Notes: generated from the sequence alone by a model not told the origin. 8,329 bases of DNA from Treponema sp. (GCA_031264395.1 JAISEB010000323.1:1-8329); one strand, 5' to 3'; positions 1 to 6,952 are shown, counted from the stretch's first letter. A program made the numbers and translations.

Positions 1-1
1 G

Positions 2-232
2 GAAAAGGCCAAGCGCTTTACCGAAAAACTCAAACTCTTTTCGCTTCTGGCGAATGTCGCCGATGTAAAATCCCTTGTGATTCATCCCGCCTCTACCACC
101 CATTCCCAGATGAGCGAAACAGAACTTCTCGAATCGGGGATCAAACCGAATACGGTACGGCTTTCAATCGGGATCGAACATATTGACGATATACTTGCCG
201 ACCTCGAGCAGGGCTTCGAAGCGGTAAAGTAA
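2..232 (+). CDS. O-acetylhomoserine sulfhydrylase-type PLP enzyme, C-terminal end (partial)
   Basis: This is the last 76 codons of a gene that begins before the window; the frame is open from base 2 and stops at TAA 230-232. The peptide has the C-terminal signature of the Cys/Met-metabolism PLP enzymes: a KSLVIHPASTTHSQ segment followed by RLSIGIEHIDDI. In this family the HPASTTHSQ loop shapes the active site and the Arg of the RLSxGIE motif binds the substrate carboxylate. The exact wording is closest to O-acetylhomoserine aminocarboxypropyltransferases (MetY type), which make homocysteine from O-acetylhomoserine and sulfide in the cytoplasm. The PLP lysine lies upstream and cannot be checked, so a cystathionine synthase or lyase relative is not fully excluded. 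The protein ends about 20 residues after the Arg motif, as is normal, so the C-terminus looks intact. Confidence 0.85.
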   Translation, partial: EKAKRFTEKLKLFSLLANVADVKSLVIHPASTTHSQMSETELLESGIKPNTVRLSIGIEHIDDILADLEQGFEAVK

Positions 233-292
233 GGTTTTTATTCACGGACGGCACAAACCGCGATCCTGAAAAAACGCTCTTTTCTTTTATCG

Positions 293-330
293 AGCCTGCT
301 CCGAAACAAACCCGGTTTTGGAGCCGGGCT
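293..330. other. Candidate hairpin between the sulfhydrylase and the kinase
   Basis: AGCC-GCTCC (293-302) can pair with GGAGC-GGGCT (320-330), with small internal bulges. A shorter competing stem, CCCGG (311-315) with CCGGG (324-328), uses the same right arm. No T-run follows on the + strand. On the minus strand the hairpin is followed by A-rich sequence and then a T6 run (complement of 269-274), but no minus-strand gene enters here. It could be a weak terminator for the sulfhydrylase mRNA or simply a mutually exclusive fold. The rest of 233-340 shows nothing else that I can name. Confidence 0.25.
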
Positions 331-343
331 TGCTGCCGCTTCA

Positions 344-372
344 TTTACTTTCATACGAAATGGTAGTAGAAT
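344..372 (+). promoter_or_regulatory. Candidate sigma70-type promoter of the hybrid kinase gene
   Basis: A -35-like TTTACT (344-349) and a -10-like TAGAAT (367-372) are separated by exactly 17 bp. The -10 hexamer ends 6 nt before the ATG at 379, so transcription would start at or within a base or two of the start codon, giving a leaderless mRNA. The hexamers match the consensus 4/6 and 5/6. No convincing Shine-Dalgarno is present; the only purine-rich piece is GGTAG at 362-366, which is far upstream and weak. Confidence 0.4.
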
Positions 373-378
373 TGTATT

Positions 379-3300
379 ATGGCGGCACGGTATAGAAAAT
401 TCAGGAATTTATCCGGAAAAATTTGCTTTTGTTTGGCGGCCGGATTACTTGTATGCGCCGCGGGCTGCGGGATGGAAGCAAAGCCCGAGTCCCGGCAGGC
501 GCCTTATCCTGAGGGGAGCCTTCACCCGGCGGAGTATCCTGTTTATACTTCTTTCCGGACCGTACCCGGCGTAACAGAGGATGAGATTGCCGCCATTGAA
601 GTCCTGCGAGAGCGAAAGGATACATTCGTTTATGGAATGAATCTCTCTGCCGAGACCTTTTTTGACGAAAACGGCGAGATCCGGGGATACACCGCCCTGT
701 TTTGCGGCTGGTTAACGGAACTTTTCGGGATTCGCTTTGAGCCTGCCGTTTATGAGTGGGGTGATTTGATTGACGGACTGGAATCGGGTGCGATTGATTT
801 TTCCGGCGAATTGACAACCACGGAGGATCGCCGGAAGATCTATTTTATGACCGATGCCATTGCCGAACGTTCAATTAAGTTTATGCGGATCGCGGGGAGC
901 GAAGAGTTATCCGATATAACAAAAAGACGGCCTCCGCGTTATGCGTTCCTGGGGGGCACAATCACGCCCGGCCTTGTGCTGCCCCATATCAGAGACCATA
1001 TTGAAACTGTCTTTATTAATGATTACCGGACAGCATATTCCATGCTGAAAAATGATGAAATAGACGCCTTTTTTGACGAAGGCATTGCGGAGGCCGCTTT
1101 CGATGTTTACGGGGACGTAAAGGCGGAAGAATTTTTCCCGCTGATCTACGGGCCGGTTTCCCTTGCAAGCCGAAACCCGTCGCTGGAACCGGTAATCTCC
1201 ATTGTTCAAAAGGCGCTTCAGAACGACGGTATGTACCATTTGATCGAATTGTATAACGCCGGGCAGCAGGAATACATGAGGCACAAATTTTCGCTGCAGT
1301 TGAACAAAGAGGAACAGTTATACATACGGGAACATATCAACAGCGGAAATGCCGTGCCGGTATTGTTTGAATACGACGCGTATCCTATCAGTTTCTACAA
1401 CAGCCAGGAAAAGGAGTGGCAGGGCATTGCCATCGATGTAATAAAGGAAATTGAAAACATCACGGGCCTGTCTTTTATGCGTTTGAATGACGGCATTACC
1501 GAATGGCCGGAACTTCTGAATATGCTTGAAACCGGAAAAGCTTCCATGATTACCGAACTGATCCGTTCGGCCGAACGGGAGGACCGTTTCCTCTGGACGG
1601 ATGAATCATATCAGACCGATTATTATGCGCTTCTGTCCAAATCAGATTTTCCGGATCTTAAAATTAATGAGGTTCTCTATAACAGGGTAGGGCTCATTCA
1701 GGGCTCGGCCTACACCGAATTGTTCCACAGATGGTTTCCGGATCACGCGGACACGGTAGAATACCGCAACATGGATGATACCTTTGCCGCGCTGGAAAAC
1801 GGTGAGGTGAGTCTCGTTATGGCAACGCGGAATTTGCTTCTCAGCATCACAAATTACAGAGAACAGGCAGGCTACAAGGCAAATATCATATTCAACCGGT
1901 CTTTTGATTCTCTGTTCGGCTTTAATATCAACGAAACCCGGCTGTGCTCCATTGTTGATAAAGCATTGCGCATGATTGATACAAACAGTATCGCCGAACG
2001 CTGGACGCGCAAAACTTTTGACTACCGTGTCAAGCTGGAGCGGCAGTTGATGCCCTGGATCATCGGGGTTTCCGGTCTCCTGTTTTGCGTTCTTATCCTT
2101 CTGGTTGTTATGTTCTACCGGAACCGTCAGGAAGGCAGGCGGCTTGAGAAGATCGTGCAGGATCGTACCGCCAAGCTTGTCAGGCGGGATGAACTTTTGT
2201 ATACCGTAAACGATGCCGCGGCAATTCTGCTTGCCTCCGGTACGGAGGAATTGAAAAACGCCATTGACGGCGGAATTGAGAAGATTGCGCACAGTGTGAA
2301 TGTTGACCGTATAAATGTGTGGCAGAATAATCTAAGAGATGACGGACGGCTCTATTACACCTGTATCTATGAATGGAAGAGTGAGGGTACGCCGGTGCAC
2401 TCAGGCGGGAAGATGGATTTTTCGTATCAGGATACGCTTCCCCAATGGGAAAAAATGCTTGCCGGCGGATGGAGCATAAACGGTCCGATTGGCAGTTTTC
2501 AGGAAGAGGAACGCGCCACGCTGGAACCATACCACATCAAATCCATTCTGGCTGTTCCTGTATTCCTGAAGAGTGTCTTTTGGGGTTTTACCAGTTTCGA
2601 TGATTGCCGTCTGGAACGCAGTTTTCCGAAAGAGGAGGAAAACATCCTCAGATCGGCGAGTCTTCTCATTGTGAATGCCATACTGCGAAATGAAATGGCG
2701 CAGAATGTCCGGAATGCCCTGAAGACTGCCGAAGCCGCCAGCCGCGCAAAAGGCGATTTTCTGGCGAACATGAGTCACGAGATCCGCACACCGATGAATG
2801 CCATCATCGGTATGACCTCCATAGGTAAAGCGTCCTCCGATATAGAACGGAAGGATTACTGTCTCGTAAAAATTGAGGATGCTTCAAATCATCTTCTGGG
2901 CGTTATCAACGATATATTGGATATGTCAAAAATAGAGGCAAATAAATTTGAACTTTCCCCCGCGGAGTTCAACTTTGAAAAGATGCTCCAGCGGGTAGTT
3001 AATGTTATTAACTTCCGGGTGGGAGAGAAACAGCAAAGTTTTACCGTGCATATCGACAGGAAAATTCCCCATACCCTGATTGGAGACGACCAGCGGCTGG
3101 CCCAGGTGATTACCAATCTTTTGAGTAACGCGGTAAAATTTACGCCGGATCACGGTTCCATCACGCTGGATGCGGATTTTGTGAAAGAGGAAGACGGCCT
3201 CTGTTCCATTCAGGTCAAAGTAAAAGATACCGGCATAGGTATCAGCAAAGAACAGCAGTCCGGTCTCTTTCATTCCTTCCAGCAGGCCGAAAGCAGTACC

Positions 3301-4278
3301 TCCCGCAAATTCGGCGGAACAGGACTGGGGCTGGCAATTTCAAAACGTATCGTAGAGATGATGGACGGAAAAATATGGATCGAATCCGAACCGGGTAAAG
3401 GCTCAACCTTTGTATTTATAGTACGGGCCGGCCGCGGCAGGGAAGAAAGGCGGAGTCTTTTAAGCCCGAATGTGAAGTGGAAAAATATCCGTATCCTGGC
3501 GGTTGATGATGATCCTGAAACACGGAATTATTTTGCCGAGATTGCCCAGTCTTTCAATATTTACTGTGATACCGCGGCAGGCGGGGATGAAGCCGTCTCG
3601 CTTATTGAACAGAAGGGCGCTTATGGTATCTATTTTGTTGACTGGAAGATGCCCGGCATGAACGGTATGGAATTAACCCGTAAGATAAAGGAAAGTAATC
3701 CTGATAACTCCGTTGTAATTATGATCTCCGCGACGGAATGGAGTGTAATTGAGGAAGAGGCTAAAGCCGCGGGGGTTGACAAGTTCCTGCCCAAACCCCT
3801 TTTCCCTTCCGCCATAGCCGATGTGATTAACGAATGTTTGGGCGTGGACAGCCTGCCCGATGAGAAAGCGCAGCCGGAAATGGACGGCATCTTTGAGGGA
3901 TACCATTTATTGCTGGCTGAGGATGTTGAAATTAACCGGGAAATAATACAGACGGTTTTGGAACCGACACACCTGACCTTTGACTGTGCGGAAAACGGCA
4001 TGGAGGCGCTGCGGATGTTCGCTGAAGCGCCCGAAAAATATGATATGATCTTTATGGATGTGCAGATGCCTGAAATGGATGGCTATGAAGCCACACGGAA
4101 AATCCGGGCGCTTGATATTCCCAAAGCAAAACAAATCCCCATTATTGCCATGACCGCCAATGTGTTCCGGGAGGATATTGACAAATGCTTTGAGGCCGGA
4201 ATGAACGGTCATGTGGGTAAGCCGCTGGATTTTGATGATGTATTATCGATTCTGCATAAATATCTGAATACCAATTGA
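379..4278 (+). CDS. Hybrid sensor histidine kinase: two periplasmic solute-binding domains, GAF, HisKA, HATPase, two receivers
   Basis: A 1299-residue membrane sensor kinase of BvgS-like layout. Residues 1-30 are a signal peptide ending in a possible relaxed lipobox (AAGC, Cys30). Two Venus-flytrap (SBP_bac_3) domains follow, at about 68-300 and 312-548, with Arg151/152 and Arg400 at the usual ligand-carboxylate position. One membrane helix spans about 557-580. A GAF-like domain covers about 605-770. The HisKA H-box has His800 (FLANMSHEIRTPMN). The ATPase domain has N-box Asn913/Asn917, DTGIGI 950-955 and GGTGLGLAIS 979-988. Receiver 1 has Asp1043-1045, phospho-acceptor Asp1088, Ser1117 and Lys1139. 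Receiver 2 has Glu1181/Asp1182, Asp1227, Thr1259 and Lys1281. All catalytic residues look intact. No Hpt domain follows, unlike BvgS, so phosphotransfer must go to a separate protein. The ligand is probably an amino acid or similar small polar molecule (inferred from the family). The ATG at 379 is the first usable start: an in-frame TAG lies at 367-369. Confidence 0.95.
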   Translation: MAARYRKFRNLSGKICFCLAAGLLVCAAGCGMEAKPESRQAPYPEGSLHPAEYPVYTSFRTVPGVTEDEIAAIEVLRERKDTFVYGMNLSAETFFDENGEIRGYTALFCGWLTELFGIRFEPAVYEWGDLIDGLESGAIDFSGELTTTEDRRKIYFMTDAIAERSIKFMRIAGSEELSDITKRRPPRYAFLGGTITPGLVLPHIRDHIETVFINDYRTAYSMLKNDEIDAFFDEGIAEAAFDVYGDVKAEEFFPLIYGPVSLASRNPSLEPVISIVQKALQNDGMYHLIELYNAGQQEYMRHKFSLQLNKEEQLYIREHINSGNAVPVLFEYDAYPISFYNSQEKEWQGIAIDVIKEIENITGLSFMRLNDGITEWPELLNMLETGKASMITELIRSAEREDRFLWTDESYQTDYYALLSKSDFPDLKINEVLYNRVGLIQGSAYTELFHRWFPDHADTVEYRNMDDTFAALENGEVSLVMATRNLLLSITNYREQAGYKANIIFNRSFDSLFGFNINETRLCSIVDKALRMIDTNSIAERWTRKTFDYRVKLERQLMPWIIGVSGLLFCVLILLVVMFYRNRQEGRRLEKIVQDRTAKLVRRDELLYTVNDAAAILLASGTEELKNAIDGGIEKIAHSVNVDRINVWQNNLRDDGRLYYTCIYEWKSEGTPVHSGGKMDFSYQDTLPQWEKMLAGGWSINGPIGSFQEEERATLEPYHIKSILAVPVFLKSVFWGFTSFDDCRLERSFPKEEENILRSASLLIVNAILRNEMAQNVRNALKTAEAASRAKGDFLANMSHEIRTPMNAIIGMTSIGKASSDIERKDYCLVKIEDASNHLLGVINDILDMSKIEANKFELSPAEFNFEKMLQRVVNVINFRVGEKQQSFTVHIDRKIPHTLIGDDQRLAQVITNLLSNAVKFTPDHGSITLDADFVKEEDGLCSIQVKVKDTGIGISKEQQSGLFHSFQQAESSTSRKFGGTGLGLAISKRIVEMMDGKIWIESEPGKGSTFVFIVRAGRGREERRSLLSPNVKWKNIRILAVDDDPETRNYFAEIAQSFNIYCDTAAGGDEAVSLIEQKGAYGIYFVDWKMPGMNGMELTRKIKESNPDNSVVIMISATEWSVIEEEAKAAGVDKFLPKPLFPSAIADVINECLGVDSLPDEKAQPEMDGIFEGYHLLLAEDVEINREIIQTVLEPTHLTFDCAENGMEALRMFAEAPEKYDMIFMDVQMPEMDGYEATRKIRALDIPKAKQIPIIAMTANVFREDIDKCFEAGMNGHVGKPLDFDDVLSILHKYLNTN

Positions 4279-4303
4279 CGGAAAAAATAATATACAATAT
4301 ACT
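4275..4303 (+). promoter_or_regulatory. Candidate sigma70-type promoter of the Fe-S aldo/keto-reductase-like gene
   Basis: TTGACG (4275-4280) and TATACT (4298-4303) are spaced by exactly 17 bp, each 5/6 to consensus. The -35 hexamer overlaps the TGA stop of the kinase gene. The -10 hexamer ends 6 nt before the ATG at 4310, so the transcript would begin at about the start codon. No Shine-Dalgarno lies between the promoter and the ATG. Readthrough from the kinase gene is also possible, because no terminator is visible in the 31-bp gap. Confidence 0.5.
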
Positions 4304-4309
4304 ATTGTA

Positions 4310-5464
4310 ATGAAAGAGATGATTTACCGCGCAATCGGTAAAACGGACATGTCTGCCAGCGTCATAGGCCTGGGTACGGAGCATCTTGACGGGAAACCTT
4401 ACGAAACAGCGGACGAAGTTATCGGCGCCGCCATGGAACACGGCGTCAACATCATGGATCTCTTTATGCCCGGCGAAACCGTGCGCGGCAACATAGGACG
4501 CGCCCTCAGGGGAAAACGGGACAAAATGCTCATTCAGGGGCACATCTGTTCCACCGATATCAACGAACAGTACGACAGAAGCCGGGATCTCAAAACCATA
4601 CGGAAATATTTTGAAAACCTTCTTCGCTGCCTCGACACGGATTATATCGACTTCGGCATGTTGTTTTTTATCGACAGCGAAAAAGATTATTCCGAAGCCC
4701 TTGAAGGCGATGCCCTGCGCTATGCCCTGGAACTGAAAGAGAAGGGCGTCATCAGGGCCATAGGGGCAAGTTCCCACAACCCTCTTGTCGCGCGGCGGGT
4801 AGTGGAAACCGGTATTGTTGACCTCCTTATGTTCAGCATAAATCCTGCTTTTGATATGGCGCCGGGCGGAATTGATGTACTTGACTATCTTGGAGAGGCG
4901 GCGATTGATTACGAAAAGAACATTGATTCCGGCAGGGCTGCCCTGTACCGTCTCTGCGAGCGGAAAGGCGTGGCCATCACGGTGATGAAGACACTCGGCG
5001 CGGGGAAGCTCCTCTCTCCAAAATACACCCCCTTTGCAAAGCCTCTTACCGTTCCGCAGTGTATTCACTATGCGCTCACAAGGCCCGCGGTGGTCAGCGC
5101 CCTTGTGGGTTACTCAAACCGCCGGGAAGTGCTGGAAGCGCTGCAGTACCTTGACGCGGACGAAGCGGATAAGGATTACAGCGCCGTTATTGACAAGTAC
5201 CAGGGTGATTTCAAGGGTAACTGCGTATACTGCAATCACTGCCTTCCCTGTCCTTCCGGCATCAACATCGCGGAAGTAAATAAATACTTTGACATCGCCG
5301 TTCTTGATGAGGCAAACATTCCGCCGGGCGTTCATGCTCATTATAAGGCCCTTGAAAAACACGGCGCCGACTGTATCTCCTGCGGAAGCTGCGAAAAGAG
5401 ATGCCCCTTCTCGGTGCCGGTTGTAAAGAACATGGAAAAGGCGGGAATGCTTTTCGGTTTTTAA
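4310..5464 (+). CDS. Aldo/keto-reductase-fold protein with C-terminal 2x[4Fe-4S] ferredoxin domain
   Basis: A 384-residue cytoplasmic redox protein. Residues 1 to about 290 follow the aldo/keto reductase TIM barrel: YRAIGKTDMSASVIGLGTEH at the start, DYIDF near 111-115, GVIRAIGASSHN at 146-157 and the late SALVGYSNRREVLEAL segment. Residues 305-314 (C305, C308, C311, C314-Pro) and 355-365 (C355, C358, C361, C365-Pro) form two complete 4Fe-4S motifs. The combination matches the predicted-oxidoreductase branch of the family (COG1453-like), whose substrate is generally unknown. Of the usual catalytic Asp-Tyr-Lys-His tetrad only Asp50 is evident; by motif alignment the other positions read Gly55, His78 and Phe119. 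Classical carbonyl reduction is therefore doubtful, and electron transfer through the clusters is an inference. The ATG at 4310 is favoured. ATG 4319 is an alternative, but AAAGAG abuts it directly, leaving no normal ribosome-binding spacing. Confidence 0.9.
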   Translation: MKEMIYRAIGKTDMSASVIGLGTEHLDGKPYETADEVIGAAMEHGVNIMDLFMPGETVRGNIGRALRGKRDKMLIQGHICSTDINEQYDRSRDLKTIRKYFENLLRCLDTDYIDFGMLFFIDSEKDYSEALEGDALRYALELKEKGVIRAIGASSHNPLVARRVVETGIVDLLMFSINPAFDMAPGGIDVLDYLGEAAIDYEKNIDSGRAALYRLCERKGVAITVMKTLGAGKLLSPKYTPFAKPLTVPQCIHYALTRPAVVSALVGYSNRREVLEALQYLDADEADKDYSAVIDKYQGDFKGNCVYCNHCLPCPSGINIAEVNKYFDIAVLDEANIPPGVHAHYKALEKHGADCISCGSCEKRCPFSVPVVKNMEKAGMLFGF

Positions 5465-5502
5465 AAACGCTCTGCTGCCCGGATTCGGGTTTATCCGTGC
5501 AG
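5463..5502 (-). terminator. Probable intrinsic terminator of the glycerate kinase gene in the convergent gap
   Basis: CTGC-C-CGGAT (5475-5484) pairs with ATCCG-T-GCAG (5493-5502): nine base pairs around one C/T mismatch, with an 8-nt loop. Read on the minus strand, the stem is followed by AGAGC and then TTTTT (complement of 5463-5467), as expected for a factor-independent terminator. The hairpin contains the last codons of the glycerate kinase, and its TAA (5493-5491) lies at the stem-loop junction. On the + strand no T-run follows, so termination of the Fe-S gene here is less certain, although the hairpin starts only 10 nt after its stop. Confidence 0.5.
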
Positions 5503-6741
5503 AATAACGGCCACATCATTGACGTTTGTACCCGTGGGCCCCGTTTTGACCAGGGCGTTTATCGCCTCAAGCCCATGATACGCATCGTTGTTGTCGAGGA
5601 TTTCCTGTAATTTAAGACCCTTTGCCCCAAGGCGTTCCACGGTTCTGCCGTCCACAATACCGCCCGCGGCGTCGGTCGGACCGTCGGTGCCGTCGGAACC
5701 TACCGAGAAAATCAAAACGTTTTCCATGCCGGCAATGCCTTCGGCCGCGGCCAGAACCAATTCCTGATTGCGCCCTCCCTTGCCATTGCCTTTAAGGTGA
5801 ACTACCGTCTCTCCGCCAAGGATGAGGGCGCAGGGCCGCTTGAAGCCGCTGGAATCGCGCCCTATTCTCCGGGCCATTGCCGAAATAAGCCTTCCTGCCT
5901 CCCTTGCCTCGCAGTTCATGTCATCGCAGAGTATGTACGGCGTATAGCCAAGCGCTTTGGCGATACCGGCGGCGCTTTGACAGAGGGTTCGCACACTGCC
6001 GGTAATTACCGATTCAACATTATCCAGGGTTTTGGGCGTTTCGTTTTCAAGATACGAACCAATCGTGCCGTTCAGCTTAAGCCTGTATTTTTTTACCACG
6101 CTGCGCGCGTCTTCCGCGGTGGAAAGGTCGGGCGCGGCAGGACCCGAAGCAATGGAATCAAGCCTGTCGCCGAGTACGTCGGAGAGCACCACGGTGAATA
6201 CCTTTGCCGGGGCGCATATCCGGGCAAAGCGTCCGCCCTTTACCGAAGAAAGCCGCTTGCGTATCATGTTGATTTCGACAACATCCGCGCCGCTTGAAAG
6301 CAATTGCCTGTTTACATCGACAATATCTTCAAGGGTGATGCCGGGCAGGGGTTTTTCAAACAGGGCCGAACCGCCCCCCGATATAAGGAAAAGCAGTTCG
6401 TCCCCCTCTTTAAGACTGCCGGCCATTTCAATGGCCGCCTCTGCGCCGCGTATCGTGTTTTCATCGGACAGGGGATGACCCGCCTCAATGATCTCTAGGC
6501 CGGGGATGGGTTTTTCCGCATGACCGTATTTGGTAATCACAATCCCTTTTTTTATGCCGTTGCCCAGTTCCTCTTTTGCCGCCCGGGCCATAGTCCACGC
6601 CGCCTTGCCTATTGCCGCCAGGTAAATGTCCCCGGAAAACCTGTGGTTTTTAAGCGCGTTACATACGGCGGCCCGGGGCAGATTTTCCTCAATAGACTTG
6701 TCAATAAGCGTTTGAGCGTCACTGTAAAGTTTTTCCATCAT
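5491..6741 (-). CDS. Glycerate 2-kinase (MOFRL family)
   Basis: A 416-residue cytoplasmic kinase that phosphorylates D-glycerate with ATP, yielding 2-phosphoglycerate and so feeding glycerate or glyoxylate carbon into lower glycolysis. Family features, numbered from the start chosen here: AAIGKA with Lys46; the phosphate-binding-type loop LISGGGSAL at 119-127; NMIRKRLSSVKGG from Asn158; VLSDVLGD from about 185; and the C-terminal MOFRL domain with LGGETVV, GKGGRNQEL (Arg324) and SDGTDGPTDAAGG from about 349. Length is normal and no key motif is broken. I chose the ATG at 6741 because AAGGA (6750-6746) precedes it; the adjacent ATG at 6738 is 7 nt from that site and equally good. An upstream in-frame ATG at 6777 would add 12 residues but has no ribosome-binding sequence. 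The gene is convergent with the Fe-S protein and divergent from the chemoreceptor, so it is probably monocistronic. Confidence 0.92.
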   Translation of the reverse strand: MMEKLYSDAQTLIDKSIEENLPRAAVCNALKNHRFSGDIYLAAIGKAAWTMARAAKEELGNGIKKGIVITKYGHAEKPIPGLEIIEAGHPLSDENTIRGAEAAIEMAGSLKEGDELLFLISGGGSALFEKPLPGITLEDIVDVNRQLLSSGADVVEINMIRKRLSSVKGGRFARICAPAKVFTVVLSDVLGDRLDSIASGPAAPDLSTAEDARSVVKKYRLKLNGTIGSYLENETPKTLDNVESVITGSVRTLCQSAAGIAKALGYTPYILCDDMNCEAREAGRLISAMARRIGRDSSGFKRPCALILGGETVVHLKGNGKGGRNQELVLAAAEGIAGMENVLIFSVGSDGTDGPTDAAGGIVDGRTVERLGAKGLKLQEILDNNDAYHGLEAINALVKTGPTGTNVNDVAVILHG

Positions 6742-6745
6742 ACGA

Positions 6746-6750
6746 TCCTT
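6746..6750 (-). promoter_or_regulatory. Ribosome-binding site that decides the glycerate kinase start
   Basis: The minus strand reads AAGGA here, 4 nt before the ATG at 6741 and 7 nt before the ATG at 6738. The farther in-frame ATG at 6777 has only A/T-rich sequence before it. The site therefore favours the shorter protein. Confidence 0.6.
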
Positions 6751-6838
6751 GGGAGCCGCGCACGAATAAAATGCCATGCATTTTACTGTAATTCCGTATT
6801 CTTCTTGTATAATATTTCAAGGTGTAGTAATATTTTCT

Positions 6839-6871
6839 CATGCGCTACGCCAAACCGGCCTTGAGCGCATG
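6839..6871. repeat. Perfect 8-bp inverted repeat, possible operator or 5'-UTR hairpin
   Basis: CATGCGCT (6839-6846) and AGCGCATG (6864-6871) are exact reverse complements separated by 17 bp. Relative to the minus-strand promoter at 6880-6907, the repeat starts within a base or two of the predicted transcription start (about 6873). It would therefore be either a repressor site at +1 to +34 or a hairpin at the very 5' end of the glycerate kinase mRNA. No recognised regulator gene lies beside it. Confidence 0.45.
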
Positions 6872-6879
6872 TTCCGGTA

Positions 6880-6907
6880 ATTATAGGGACAGTTTTGGCT
6901 TTGTCAA
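6880..6907 (-). promoter_or_regulatory. Consensus sigma70-type promoter for the glycerate kinase gene
   Basis: The minus strand reads TTGACA (6907-6902), a 16-bp spacer, then TATAAT (6885-6880): both hexamers are perfect. Predicted start is near 6873, giving a leader of roughly 130 nt before the ATG at 6741. The rest of the 216-bp divergent region (6742-6957) holds the inverted repeat, an A/T-rich tract at about 6781-6838, and the ribosome-binding site of the chemoreceptor. I could not assign a convincing promoter for the + strand gene. Confidence 0.65.
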
Positions 6908-6944
6908 GGCACCCAGCAGCTTAAATGTCAAGTCTTCATGAGTA

Positions 6945-6952
6945 AAAAGGAG
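6945..6952 (+). promoter_or_regulatory. Shine-Dalgarno of the chemoreceptor gene
   Basis: AAAAGGAG at 6945-6952 lies 5 nt before the ATG at 6958. This is a strong site that fixes the start, and it contrasts with the two + strand genes upstream, which lack one. Confidence 0.8.

Noticed and set aside
4142..5068. 308-codon open frame on the minus strand, antisense to the kinase end and the Fe-S gene
   Set aside because: It overlaps two clearly conserved genes, has no recognisable domain and is His/Phe-rich in the way antisense frames usually are; explained as a shadow of + strand codon use.
5797..6478. Overlapping + strand open frames inside the glycerate kinase gene
   Set aside because: They are antisense to well-conserved glycerate kinase motifs and lack a ribosome-binding site or family signature.
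6742..6777. 12-residue N-terminal extension of glycerate kinase from the ATG at 6777
   Set aside because: No Shine-Dalgarno precedes 6777, and the extension is not typical of the family, whereas AAGGA precedes 6741/6738. It cannot be excluded without protein N-terminal data.
6808..6813. TATAAT on the + strand as a possible chemoreceptor promoter
   Set aside because: The hexamer is perfect, but at 17-bp spacing the -35 position reads ACTGTA; the nearest better match (TTTACT, 6782-6787) is 20 bp away. It may just be part of the A/T-rich leader.
6861..6887. TTGAGC-N15-TATAGG as a + strand promoter for the chemoreceptor
   Set aside because: Spacing is short and the second hexamer is poor; the same bases are better explained as the minus-strand -10 and the inverted repeat.
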